A stretch of 64,000 bases of DNA from Reticulitermes speratus (taxonomy: Eukaryota; Arthropoda; Insecta; Blattodea; Rhinotermitidae). Both the position numbers and the translations under genes were made by a program. This document shows, piece after piece, positions 33,929 to 45,129 of the stretch; the stretch's first letter is position 1, and each line of letters begins with the position of its first letter. The stretch covers positions 41,064,408 to 41,128,407 of the forward strand of contig JAJKFL010000003.1 in NCBI GenBank assembly GCA_021186555.1, given 5' to 3'. Below the pieces are notes generated by a model. That model was not told where the DNA came from. It saw only the letters and a program-made list of their open reading frames with translations, and made no database searches.

Positions 33929-35820
33929 AAATTTCCAGTAAAAGAATGCGTTTTCTGAATAGTTTGAGGAAAAACACAAATCTGACAAAGGACACACAAG
34001 ATTATATTACCAGATATTGAGTAATATACCCAAGAGTAATAAGGGAAGCTAAAAAGAGAGAAAATGGCAAGTACATTTTAAATGCAAAGGACGAAACTGA
34101 GGCAATGTGGCAAATAATAAATAAAGATATTTGGAAATCCCCTCAACAAAAAATTGAACTAAAAAATGGTACAGGAAAAATAAATCCACAAAATGTAGCA
34201 GAAAAACTAAACTCCCTTTTTTGGGAATTGTAGATGAACTGTTAAATCAAAATAACAGAAGCTTCAGCTGCCATATGTGAAAACAAAAGGTATATTGTTG
34301 TGCTAATACCATATTTATTTATCCAGTAACTGAAAATGAAATAGAATGTGTGACTAAACATTTGAAAGGCAATTTCTCAGCAGGTTATGATGAAATTCCA
34401 GACCATTTACTAAAACTGCATAAAATTAATTAAAAAACCTTTGTCTCATATTTACAATGCTTCTTTTGAATCTGGTATTTTTCCAGACAGGTTGAAAATA
34501 GCTAAAGTAAACCCTCCTTATAAAAAAGTGGACATTCATGATATGCAGAATTATAGACCATTAGCACTTCTATCAGTTTTTTTAAAAAACATTGGAAAAA
34601 TTAATTTATAATAGGTTAATATCTTTTACAACAAAAACAACATATTAACGGAAGCCCAGAACGGTTTCAGGGAAAAGAAATCCACTGAAACAGCTACCCA
34701 TTCTTTCCTTGAAAGTATACAGGAGGCTATTGATAAAGGTATACACGTAAATGGAATATTTTTTGATTTAACAAAAGCATATGATGTCATAAATCATGAC
34801 ATACTAATTGATAAACTAAATTCATATGGTATGTGAGGTAAGTCATACTTGTGGATTAAATCATACCTAGCACAGCGGAAACAATATGTTGAAATTAACC
34901 AAAGTGATAGCAGAATCTCTATTCAGAATAAATATATTTCTTTGTGCAGGGAAATAAAACATGGTGCACTGCAAGGATCAATTCTTGGGCCCCTATTGTT
35001 TCTACTATATATAAATTATCTCCCAGTAAATATTCAGGGGGCAAAATTGGTATTATTTGCAGACAATATCAACTTGCTCGTTACTGAAAAGGATGAAAGT
35101 GCTCTTCAACATAAAATTAAAAATGTTATGATGGAATTAGAGTCCTGGTTTTACAAAAACAACCTTCTCATAAACACTGAAAAAACAATAGCAGTGTCAT
35201 TCCATACTAAACAACATAACCAAAAGCTACTTTTAATAAGATGGATATTGGCTATAAATCAGAATTAAAATATCTAGGCATATATATCACAGAAAAATTG
35301 AAATGGAATGTTCAGGTAAAGGTATTTAAGCCAAAAATTGAGTAAAGTATGCTATATTATTAAATCTGTAAAGAAAGTAATGAGCCCGCATATAATAAGA
35401 AATATTTATCATGCAAATTTTCAGTCACTCCTGAGATATGGTCTAATTTTTTGGGGTGGGGTTAATGAAAGTATTAAAATATTTAAATTGCAAAAAAGGA
35501 TTCTGGAATAATGCGTGGTGTTAGTAACATACGTCCTGTAGAGAGATATTTAAGGATTACAGTATACTCACAGTTGCTTGTTTATACATACTTGATATAG
35601 TATATTACATTAAAAAACATAAACAATCTCTGGAACAAAATGCACAAATTCAGAGTATGAGATGCGAAGAAGATTGGATCTACATGTTCATTTCTGCAAT
35701 ATAGATCTTTTCAGGAAAAGTGTCATAAATAGAGGAATTAGACTGTATAACAAGGTTCCAGATTACATTAAAAAATTGGACAAAGACAAAACTTTTAAAA
35801 GAGAGTTGAGATCCTTTCTG

Positions 35821-36013
35821 TTACAACAGGCATTTTATTCAGTGGATGAATATATGTCATTCTAATTTCATGTGTTTTATGTGACTATGTTAGTTTCATA
35901 GTTTATATCTATCTGTTACAATATAGGCATTTTATTTAGTGGATGAATATGTGACATTCTAATTACATGTGTTTTATATGACTATGTGAGTTTTATACAT
36001 TGTGTCTATCTGT
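35821..36013 (+). repeat. Tandem duplication at LINE 3' end
   Basis: Two imperfect copies of a 95-98-bp unit. Both start TTACAA, contain AGGCATTTTATT and GTGGATGAATAT, and end near CTATCTG. The first copy includes the end of the LINE coding frame and the second lies in the 3' UTR. Confidence 0.8.
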
Positions 36014-36157
36014 TTTAAGATGGTATTGTTGTTTGTTATATATTGCATTGACGTAGATGTATTACAAGTTGTTTTGTAATTTATATCGTAAACTGAATTT
36101 GACATGTCCGATGTTGCATTTTTGGTGACTAAAATGGATGACTAAATAAGCAATAAA

Positions 36158-36235
36158 CATATCTCAGGCGAATGGAATCCTCAGCTACGCCACTGTGAAA
36201 ACCTCAAAACTCGCACAGTGAAAAGTGAAGTTTCA
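36158..36235 (+). repeat. Dispersed fold-back family copy
   Basis: Reads gaatggaatcctcagctacgcc, then actgtgaaaacctcaaaactc. This is the same block seen at 49384 and 54500. It directly follows the LINE 3' end. Confidence 0.6.
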
Positions 36236-36839
36236 AAGGTGCAAGTGTGCCCCAGGAATAAGCACCAAGGATAGGAGACATGAAGGGGGTCGGTAACAAA
36301 GGTTTGTGGTAGCAAGGCCATGTTGAAGGATCTTGGGAGAGGCACTGTTTACTGTGTACTGTTCCAAGGTACTACTTACTTGGAGGTTGCCACAGAAAAA
36401 CACGTACTCTGTCGCCTGTGTGATGATTACAACATGCACATACCGCTACACAGTCACACCATAAGTTACTCAGTAGCTGAATAAATACTGTCAGATTTAT
36501 AGGCAGGTTTTGTCTCCCTCTAAATTGTACAAAATTTTCAACAAATAATTTGACACAAAAGTCACACGTATTTCTAATGAGGAGTACTGTGACAATTTAT
36601 ATGTAAATAAACTACCCTTTGCAGTTGTTTGACTGTATGGTTAAAACAACACATACATTGGTATGTTTTCACCCATTGGTTAGTTAAAAATTGGTGACTA
36701 GCAATTGTTCAAGATTCCAAAAGAGATATCTATGGCAGGTAGTAAATTTTTTAGTAGTGAATTTTACATGTCAACTGTTGGTATATTTTAGTGTGCCCCA
36801 AAATTGTTATGCAATTGTTATAGCAACTAGGCTACAGGC

Positions 36840-37035
36840 TGGACAAATTTCAGCACGAGCAAGAGATCTTCCCCTTCCTCAAATCATCCAGACTGGCTCT
36901 GGGGCACATCCAGCCTCCTATTCAGTGGGTACCAGGGTTCTTTCTTGAGGGCAAAGCAGATCTGGGGTAATATTGGTCACTGATCTCCATCTAGTGCTAA
37001 GGTTAATCAATAGAGCTATACCTGCACTAGGTGAA
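36840..37035 (+). mobile_element. SINE copy, diverged
   Basis: Plus-strand text such as ctctggggcacatccagcctcctattcagtggg and ctccatctagtgctaaggtt matches the reverse complement of the SINE at 5694-6010 in the same order. The head is degenerate. Confidence 0.55.
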
Positions 37036-37059
37036 TGATAACCATCAATCACAACTAAG

Positions 37060-37180
37060 CACTTTTTGTATAATATATGGTTTAATGCAACTTGTTTTGG
37101 CTCAATAAGAAGCCATCATCAGGCTAATAAGACACTAAAGAAATCATATATAAGTTGCATAATATTGTTTTACATCATCC
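37060..37180. repeat. Single-ended dispersed repeat
   Basis: aacttgttttggctcaataagaagccatcatcaggc resembles one arm of the fold-back type seen at 40430-40560 and 57000-57230 (a catcatcagg motif next to a gene-free hairpin sequence). The second arm is not visible. Confidence 0.4.
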
Positions 37181-37899
37181 ATGTGTACGGTTGAGATCTC
37201 AACTTCACAAATGTCATAAAAGTGTGTGATAAATCATAACCAGTTAATCTAAAAACTTATGTTATTTCCAATAAATGTGATAAAATAAGTTAAAAATGTA
37301 GCATTAAATAATTAGGATTAGAAACAGCATTTTAGTACTTCTAGATGGGAGTGCGGGTTTTTCTGTAAATATTCAGCCTTGGGACATCCTTGTATGTTTA
37401 AATTCCTTAAGATGTGTGCTCTTGATTGAAGGAATATTCAGGACATCATCATTCCTTGTTTTCCTTATATTCTGTCAAGAGGAACTGATGACAAACTTGC
37501 ATAAGAGCTGTATACATTTTTGTTAGCCTTACTGTTATTGTACACTTTTGTACATACATTTTTTGTTATAATTATTTAAATGTATAAGTGATAATCTCTG
37601 TTTTAAGTTAGCTAATGATTTTTTTTACAACTTATCTGTGCATGGATTAGTGGTTTTCTGCCTTGTCAATTTACATCCCATTTTTTTTACAATTCCTTAA
37701 ACCTAGGACACCATGCCTAAAAAGAACACCAATTCTTCCAATAAAGTTTCGAGATTATTTTAAGTTAGAGAACAGAAATGTACATACACACACACAGGCA
37801 CGTGCACAAGTCATACAAATAATGTTGTTTATCCAGATATAACAATATTCTACTCATTCATAACTGTAACTGCAACAGTGCACAAAATGGAATACTCAC

Positions 37900-37985
37900 C
37901 TGGGAGCTCCCACCTAATGGGGATGTTGTGCTTGTTTTGTCAGCCAGATTCTTGATCTTCATAGTGGATAAATTTGAAAAACCCA
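37900..37985 (-). other. Candidate internal exon, unknown gene
   Basis: The minus-strand segment is bounded by an AG acceptor (ctgatag|TGGG) and a strong donor (CAG|GTGAGT). It is open for 28 codons in one phase, giving MKIKNLADKTSTTSPLGG and a few flanking residues. I do not recognise the protein. The polypyrimidine tract is weak. It could be chance, or part of a gene shared with 41225-41445 and 45023-45129. Confidence 0.3.
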
Positions 37986-38499
37986 CTATCAGTACACTGA
38001 CAGGGATGTATCAGCTCTTCTGCTGTTGTGTGTAGTATTAGTCTCTGCAGTTTTTTGTGCCACTAAATACACAACTTCAATTGCAGCAGCATTTTTTTTT
38101 TTCGTAGGAGCCATACTTGTGAAGTCTATTTTTCTTCATAATGTCAGCCTCCTCTTCAAGAAATCTACACTACACTCAATCGTAGATTCAAGTTTTGTTT
38201 TCAGATAACATACCAGTTGACCTTGAATGACTCATCATACCATTCTATGCAACCCCAAATATGTCAAGTGCACATAATTATTCAGATCAACAGATAAATC
38301 TGTTCAAGTGTTTTTAGCTACAGGTAAACTTAAGGTAAAAGTGTCTCTATGGATTACCAACATGATTGTCCCCGTGTTTAATGAAGCACTTCACCACATG
38401 ACGTATGGGGAGGTGGATGTAACGTTCCATGTATTTGTAATCTCACTATTGGATGACAGTGAGGATCAGCATCATGCTGTGGCTGCTTTACCACTGTAG

Positions 38500-38640
38500 A
38501 AAGAGCTCCCAGTACCCACTGTATAGGAGGCTGGATTGGCCCTGGAAATGGTGTGGAAAATGCAGAGAAAAAGAAATATCTCTGCCCCTGGCTGAAATCA
38601 AACCCTGATTCTCTGACTGACTAAGCCATCTCAGCTCCTG
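38500..38640 (-). mobile_element. SINE copy, diverged
   Basis: cccagtacccactgtataggaggctgg at about 38510 is nearly the same as the SINE at 5694-6010. It continues to a reversed tRNA-like head (gaaatcaaaccctgattctctgac). Confidence 0.6.
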
Positions 38641-39534
38641 TTATTCAATGGTGTCTGAAGTAAGCAAGCATTGATATATTTAAAGGTTTACACATCTAAA
38701 TGATGCATTATTAATCCACTGCCCTGTCCATTGTTGTGCAACATAATTGGCTGCTGATTTATATTAATTAAATTCTGATCAATAGTGAAGGAAAATGCTG
38801 AAAGGAAATACTGCCTAAAGGTGGTGACATGACCTGCCTGTTGTAACACTATTATGTTCCTAATTATAGAAATTTCAGAATTCACTTTTTGAGGGTCTGT
38901 TCCACATGGAACCTAAAATTTGTGTGGCTAATCAGATGCAATGTCAAACCACTGGCCCTAGATTTTGCTACTTTCATTGTTCTGTTTGTGCTAACCTTCA
39001 CTACAGACAGCAGCCCCCATGCTACCACTCTGGGGTACTTTGGCAGTTTTCTACCCTAGGGCCAGGCATGAAATCACCACCAAATCAATATATTTACCAT
39101 TACTTTGTACACAATATTTGCCCTACTTTGGGTCGTGAAGTAAAGTAAATCTGCTGGTGAACTCCAGTCCGGATATTGAGCAAAGTGAAAGCGGTAACAT
39201 AATTTTCGTGTACTCCTCAGCTCCGGATGCTGGCATATTATGCCTAAAACTACCCCTTCCTTTCAGGTAACTTAGAAGCAAGTACTTTTGGCAATAAAAT
39301 AATTTATAGATTGGTTTGCAGAGGTCCAAGTCATTAGGAATTTGGTAGGACTCCTTGGATGAGAAATCAATCTGTAGCAAGGTCTCTGCATACACAGGAC
39401 AATACAAGTGTAGAAAAAATGTTTCAGCAGTTGAAGACAGTCTACACCTTAGATCCTTCAGCACTGTGATCAGCATGAAACTGGTTACTTTGCCATATGT
39501 TAAACACTTATCATTCATAATTTCGTAGTCTGTT

Positions 39535-39825
39535 TTATGACAGGTCCATAGTCTGTTCCAAAGCGAGTTCTCCACAGAGTGTGATCCAGTGCTTCCTCTT
39601 TCAATTTCCAGTATCCTCTCGTTTCCTGAAGGTCATCCAGTAACTGTTTACATCTTCTTCCTCGTCTTCCCGTCACTTCTATCCTTCCCTCTATCTTTCC
39701 TTCAATAACATGTTTTAGAAGGCAATTCCTATGTAAGATCTGACCAATCCATTTAGCCTTCCTTCTTTTTAATGTTTGTAGGATATTACTTTCCTCCTTG
39801 ACTATAGAATACTTCTTCATTTTTC
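39535..39825 (-). pseudogene. LINE 3' coding end fragment
   Basis: The minus-strand frame gives TLKRRKAKWIGQILHRNCLL, then KHVIEGKIEGRIEVTGRRGRR, KQLLDDLQETRGYWKLKEE and LWRTRFGTDYGPVIKQT. I know this as the recurrent C-terminal tail of an insect non-LTR ORF2 (KRRKANWIGHIL type). Nothing upstream of this tail is present, so the copy is strongly 5'-truncated. Confidence 0.75.
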
Positions 39826-39921
39826 ACACAATCAGTCCAACTGCTCTTCTCCATGAGGAGATATGATATCACAAACCTTATTGTAAGTATGTTAAAATTA
39901 CTTTCACAGTATACAGTTAAT

Positions 39922-40600
39922 GGACAATTGAAGTCAAACACAACTGATTTATTGTAAGAACATCCAGTTTTTAGGTGCGCTCACAAAATTGGGAAAAGCA
40001 ACTATTAGTTTTCATGAAATTTGATATTTGAGTACTTTTTGAAAACCTGTTGAGAAAATTCAAATTTCATTAAAATCTGACGTGAATAATGGGTACTTTA
40101 CATGAAGACCTATGTATGTGTAAGACAGTATCTCGCTTAATTCTTCTTAGAATGAGAAATGTTGCAGACAAAAGTTGTAGAGAAAAATCAAAACACACAT
40201 TTTATATTTAATAACTGTTTTCCAAAAATCGTGCCGTTATGAGATAATGTGGAAAAATGTGGCAGAACCATACAGGCCACAAATGAAAATATATGACACA
40301 TGTGTATTGCATGCTGGATAACTAGGCTACAGACACACGTTCAGAATAATGCAAATTGCTTTCCATGGCAACAGTGGTTATTTGAACACATCTCAATGTT
40401 AAATTTATAAGTATTGCTTGTCTTGTTACATAATTATGATGCATGTTTCAGCCATTTTCATTATCAATATCTACCTTCCTTTGTACATTTTTGTAGAGAT
40501 TTTACCTGATGATGGCCTTAATGGCTGAAACATGTAGCATAATTATGTAAAAACTGTATGTTTTTACAATAAATTAATTGTTGTGCTTGACTGTAATTGT
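39922..40600. mobile_element. Fold-back MITE split by a 455-bp insert
   Basis: The right arm (about 40480-40600), read as reverse complement, matches the left side in two pieces: 39922-39973 (gtcaaacacaactgatttattg, ccagttttta) and 40429-40465 (cataattatgatgcatgtttcagcc). The break is clean. The segment 39974-40428 is an insert, with TTA at 39971-39973 repeated at 40426-40428. The insert has no obvious inverted ends or coding frame. Confidence 0.7.
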
Positions 40601-41224
40601 GTATTAACTATATAGTTCTGACAGCAAAACGGGCTGTATCTGTGTACGATTACTTTCACATTGATGCGAGGCACTACAGGCATTATATACATGATGTAGT
40701 GTGTTTCCTGAAGAAAAGATTCCAGAGTCTCTGTGTATCTGTTTGTGTGTGCTGTTGGGGTGCTTGAATGGGAAAGGCACACAAAATTGCAGCCAAAAGA
40801 CTGAAAGGAAGAAACAATTTGATGATAAAGGCAGAGGTGGAAGAGTAATATTAAAAACTAACCTTAAATAAATGGTGGGTCAATGAGGAGACTGGATTAA
40901 ATTGGCTCAGGAGAGGGTCCAGTAATGGTTGTTGTAAACATGGTAATGGTAATGAACCTGTGGCTTCCACAGAAGTAGGGAATTCCAAGTGGCTTGCAGA
41001 GAAACTACCGGATGCTCAAGAACTTTCCTCTCTTGAGTTAATTAGCTTGTGTACCACTAACTTGTATCCCCACAAGTGCTTGCTGCATAAGGTCAACTGT
41101 TACCAATACAACATAAAATAAAAGAGCAACTGTTTGCATAAACGTATGTCACAGTAATGCACATTTTTCTTCTGTATCCCTTTTGTGTATTTTTTGTTGA
41201 GTCTTCTCTCAACACTTTTATATT

Positions 41225-41445
41225 TCAAGAAGAAGGAGTAGAATGTATCCTTAAGTGTAATGAAACGTGTACTAAATTTTGGGAAACATTACAGTAAAGG
41301 GTCACACATGGGATTATGAAAGATCCTTTCTTTTGGTTTTCTTCTTCAACTTTATTTTTAATTCTGTTATAAAGTCCTTGTCCCTTCTGGGTTGCTGAAC
41401 ATGTTCTTTTCACTGAATGGCTTTTAGCTGTTGTAATTTGATCAC
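41225..41445 (-). other. Candidate exon, unknown gene
   Basis: The minus strand has an acceptor ctttatag at 41446 and a single open phase of about 73 codons with a Lys-rich stretch (SVKRTCSATQKGQGLYNRIK, then VEEENQKKGSF). It ends at a stop at 41225. Not recognised; no conserved domain. Weak evidence only. Confidence 0.18.
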
Positions 41446-43852
41446 CTATAAAGATTTAATAATAATAATAATAATAAAACCATATCTTTCTAAAAATTAT
41501 ATTGTGTTATCATGACTTGCATTGCATATGAATCCCAATTTCATGATTCTTGTATTCTCATTCTTCAAACACAGTCTAAAAGCAAGAAGTAGTGTTCAGC
41601 AGCCACAAGAATTTTTCATCAATTGAATAAATGAAACAGATGCGCTTGGCTTGTATCTAGCCAGGGACACCCTGAGATACAGGCCTCACGCCCTAGACCA
41701 TAATGGTCCAGCCCTCTGGATGGTTATTATGGATATATAAATTATGCTATGGTTATGATGACTATCTAGGTGAGACTCTTTACTAATGATCAGCTTTTTT
41801 TATATATTTATATATTATATAATAAGTTTCTTTAACAGACTAAGAAAGAAAATAACAGGAAGCCAGAGCCCTTTTAAATCGTTAACAGGATGACCAATAC
41901 ATGCAGTGTATGTTATTGGCACTAGGTGAAGGATCATCTCATAGCTCTTGGTGACCAACCACTATAGGACTTGCTTTGTACATACGTTGTGCACTGTTCA
42001 TGTGATAATAAGATCCATTCATCTCATCTGAACATGTGGCAAGAAATACGACATAATTCTGTTCTGAATTTGTTGTATTTTGATTTTCTCATGTTCAAAT
42101 ATGACTGTCCAACACAGCTCTGTCTTCGTTATCGTTTTCTCAAACGAGAAGACAAGAAACAGGCCAATGCTAGCTCCCACTGACACATTATTTTCTGCAA
42201 GTATACATTAATGCTGCAACATGCATGTACATGAGTAACCCACTGAAAATAATACTGCGTGCCCTAAATCAACCACCATGTTACATGCATGGTCACCCTG
42301 TTTATAAAGTCAAATGAAAAACCTAATACTGAGACTACAGTATATTCAATAGAATAACCACTCCTTTATCGATCTGATGACTTTATATGTTGAACGTAGC
42401 ACTGATGAATCACTGTTCCAGTCTGTTCTAACATAAAGATCATTACCATTAACTAATAAAACTGGCATGCAACAGAGGTTCATTATGACTTGCTTGTATA
42501 ATGAAGCTCACACATTTTTTAAAATACTTCATTTCTTGTTTAATACCTCATTTTTGGCCTCTTGTTTGTTTGGTTTTTTACTTTTAAACTTGAGGATGAA
42601 AAAATGAAAATTATGCCCCCTGCCAGGCAGAGGTCAAAGCTCAACACACTGATATGCTAAATTAGCTGCTGCCATTCTCACACTTTGGTTATCTGTTAGC
42701 AGAGTTCACCACAAGCACAACCTAACCTTGCAACTCACATGGCACTTTTTATTTTTATACAAAACTTTCTTTGTATTATGTATGACTGTGATAAACAAAT
42801 CATCATTATATGTTTAATACTGTTTCATGCATGGCCACACTAAAATTGCAACAATTACTTGCAAATCATCTTCACTAGAATTGATCACACTTCATATTCA
42901 ATCACATCTGCAGCTTATCTTCAGTATTGTTTAGAAGAAGTATCAAACTTAAGAAGTTTACTGTATGAAACATTACAGTGCTTCAAAAGTATGTAATCAA
43001 TGCTACTAGTAACATAGCTTCAAAACCTAGGTTGGTTATAATACTGGGCCCATTAAATGCAAAGACCCGTTTATAATAAAAGTATAGGACTAGAAATACT
43101 TTCAATAGTTCTTTCATATACTGTATATTACAATGGTTTTGAAAGACAATCTCCAACAAAATATTAATGGAAACATCTGCACTTCTGCTATGAAATTAAA
43201 ACAGCTGGTACAGATTAAAAGCAGCCATGTGTTAACATGGTTTAACATTATACATTCTAAGATATGAGAATGCATCATCATTTAATGATATCCTCTTAAA
43301 GGGGTATATTATATATATTTCCAGTGTAATAGCATAAGACTAGAAATAATAATAAAAAATACTTAAGAACAAAATTTTCACACTTATTAATTTTAATACA
43401 TTAGATTTCATAACAAACCAATTTACCAATGCATTACCAGATTCGAGTTTCTTGAACAGATACTTATGTGACCATTCAGGTCCTCATTATTTCATAGCAT
43501 TTTTTAAAAATATCTGTAAAAAACCCGCAGAACATTTCAACCTAAATTTGCTAAGAGGTGAAAAGTATTTCCACTTTATAGCATATGAAGTGTACAATAT
43601 TCAACTTTCAGGACAAATTTTCTTCAGTATTTGCTACATAACATTTCATTTTTTAAATCCAGAAAACCAAGTGTTTGGTCCCAAAGTGAATCAAATATCA
43701 GTAAAATCTAGTGCCCCTAAGCTGCATTCCCTTGCATTACCATTGGCAGCATCTTCACCTCCCAGCAAATGATTTTAACTGAGGGCATACCTCAATCCAC
43801 ACATCTGCCTTATCCTCCTTGCCTTACAGTTGGCGGCAAGAACAAATCAAAA

Positions 43853-43912
43853 TATATATATATATACTGTATATATATTATACATATTTATATTTATATA
43901 TTATCATAATGG
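43853..43912. repeat. AT-rich microsatellite
   Basis: (AT)n with TATA-rich interruptions. Confidence 0.85.
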
Positions 43913-45022
43913 TTATAAATCGCAATAAAGAAGGAACAGGCTAATCTGCCGAGCTTGTCTTATTTAGTCCATGCTGATGCTGCTGCTACTACCAATCAGA
44001 GTAAACTCGGAGGAGTGTTCCAGTCAGTTTCAGTCAGACAGACGAGTCTCGTTGCAGCACAGTGTTGAGACTTCAGTCTTCAGGTGTGCTCTCCTGCACT
44101 CGTGTCCAGTTTTGTATTTTTTTTGTTTATTTTTATGTTTTGTGATTAAGAGTTTAATTTAGCTACAATGTGACTGATACACAAGATGAAGTGGGTTCAT
44201 ACAAATGGTGTATATTATATATGAACTATCAGAATTATAATACTATACATAGCATGGATGGCAAATAGCGAGTTAAAATCGAGGAAACTCAACACCTGAA
44301 CTTTACTAATGAGCATTTAAACCAAATGTGGGTGAATCTACTTTTTCAACTAGTTTGGAAACAATGCATTAGAGAATGTAAACTATATGAAGCTGACTGA
44401 CACTTTAAACATAGGCAATCTTACTGATGGCCCAAACAGCACATCCACCATATGTATGTAGTGGATTATGTTTTTTTATTCCAGCAAAATGTATGTATAA
44501 TAAAAAAAATCCACAGAATTTCTGTGGCTCCCCCTGTTGGATCGGCACATATTTCACTAATGTAGCATTTGAAAAGTGATCACTAGATTTCCTTTGATTC
44601 ATGAAAAATCTATTAAGAGAGTACACCATTTTTTTGGTTTCACAGAAAAACATTTACACAAATAATTGAAAAAACATACCCTGTATCCAAGAATCACTTC
44701 ATAGCAGTTAGGGGGGGGGGGGAGGGAGGGGGTTATTTTCATATCGACAGACAAGTGGAGAAATGTTCTTACATTCCCTTGCGCTTTCAAGTCCATTTAT
44801 GTCTTTCCTCACCCCCATACAAGTTCGCACTGGTCAGATTATCATTTGCAGATCCATAGGTTATGTTGAAGTCATATGCACTGAGGTCTACATGAAAGGC
44901 AGCGCAATAATTGAACTGTTTGAATTGTGAGAGCACATTGTGTGTGTGTATAATGTGTATGTGATTATGTGTGTGCATGCGTGCATGTGTTTAAAATAAG
45001 AGAAACAGAACAGGGAACTTAC

Positions 45023-45129
45023 ACTAGATGTATTAAACAAATGTTTCCCCTTGATGAAGGAAAGAAAACAAGGACCTCTGCCAAGACCTTTGGATTTCTT
45101 CACTGTTTTTCCAGCTTTATCATAATATC
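45023..45129 (-). other. Candidate internal exon, unknown gene
   Basis: Minus strand, from an acceptor (gctgcacag|GAT) to a strong donor (AGT|GTAAGT). Only one phase is open. It gives 35 codons containing YYDKAGKTVKKSKGLGRG and PCFLSFIKGKHLFN. The composition looks protein-like, but I cannot assign a family. Same strand as 37900-37985. Confidence 0.3.

Larger units (their letters stand above)
33296..36140 (+). pseudogene. Jockey-like LINE with endonuclease remnant and RT
   Basis: It begins with the C-terminal part of the AP endonuclease (a damaged GDFN block near 33320, PTRVTENTKSLLDVIT at 33408, VLDLGFSDQHAQIL near 33500). The linker and RT follow: IFFDLTKAYDVINHDILIDK at about 34760, HGALQGSILGPLLFLLYINY near 34960, and FADN in LVLFADNINLLV at about 35055, where the second catalytic Asp of FADD is Asn. 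The C-terminal part reads FKRELRSFLLQQAFYSVDEY (about 35790), and the 3' UTR ends near 36140 with aataagcaataaacat. Several frameshifts and stops. Related to the LINE at 30668-32058 by its shared C terminus (AFYS-DE). Confidence 0.8.

Noticed and set aside
39123..39575. 150-codon minus-strand frame
   Set aside because: It overlaps the LINE tail in another frame and continues into non-coding text. No domain and no splice context.
43452..43772. 106-codon plus-strand frame
   Set aside because: Starts at a non-ATG codon, AT-rich composition, no known motif. Not distinguishable from chance.
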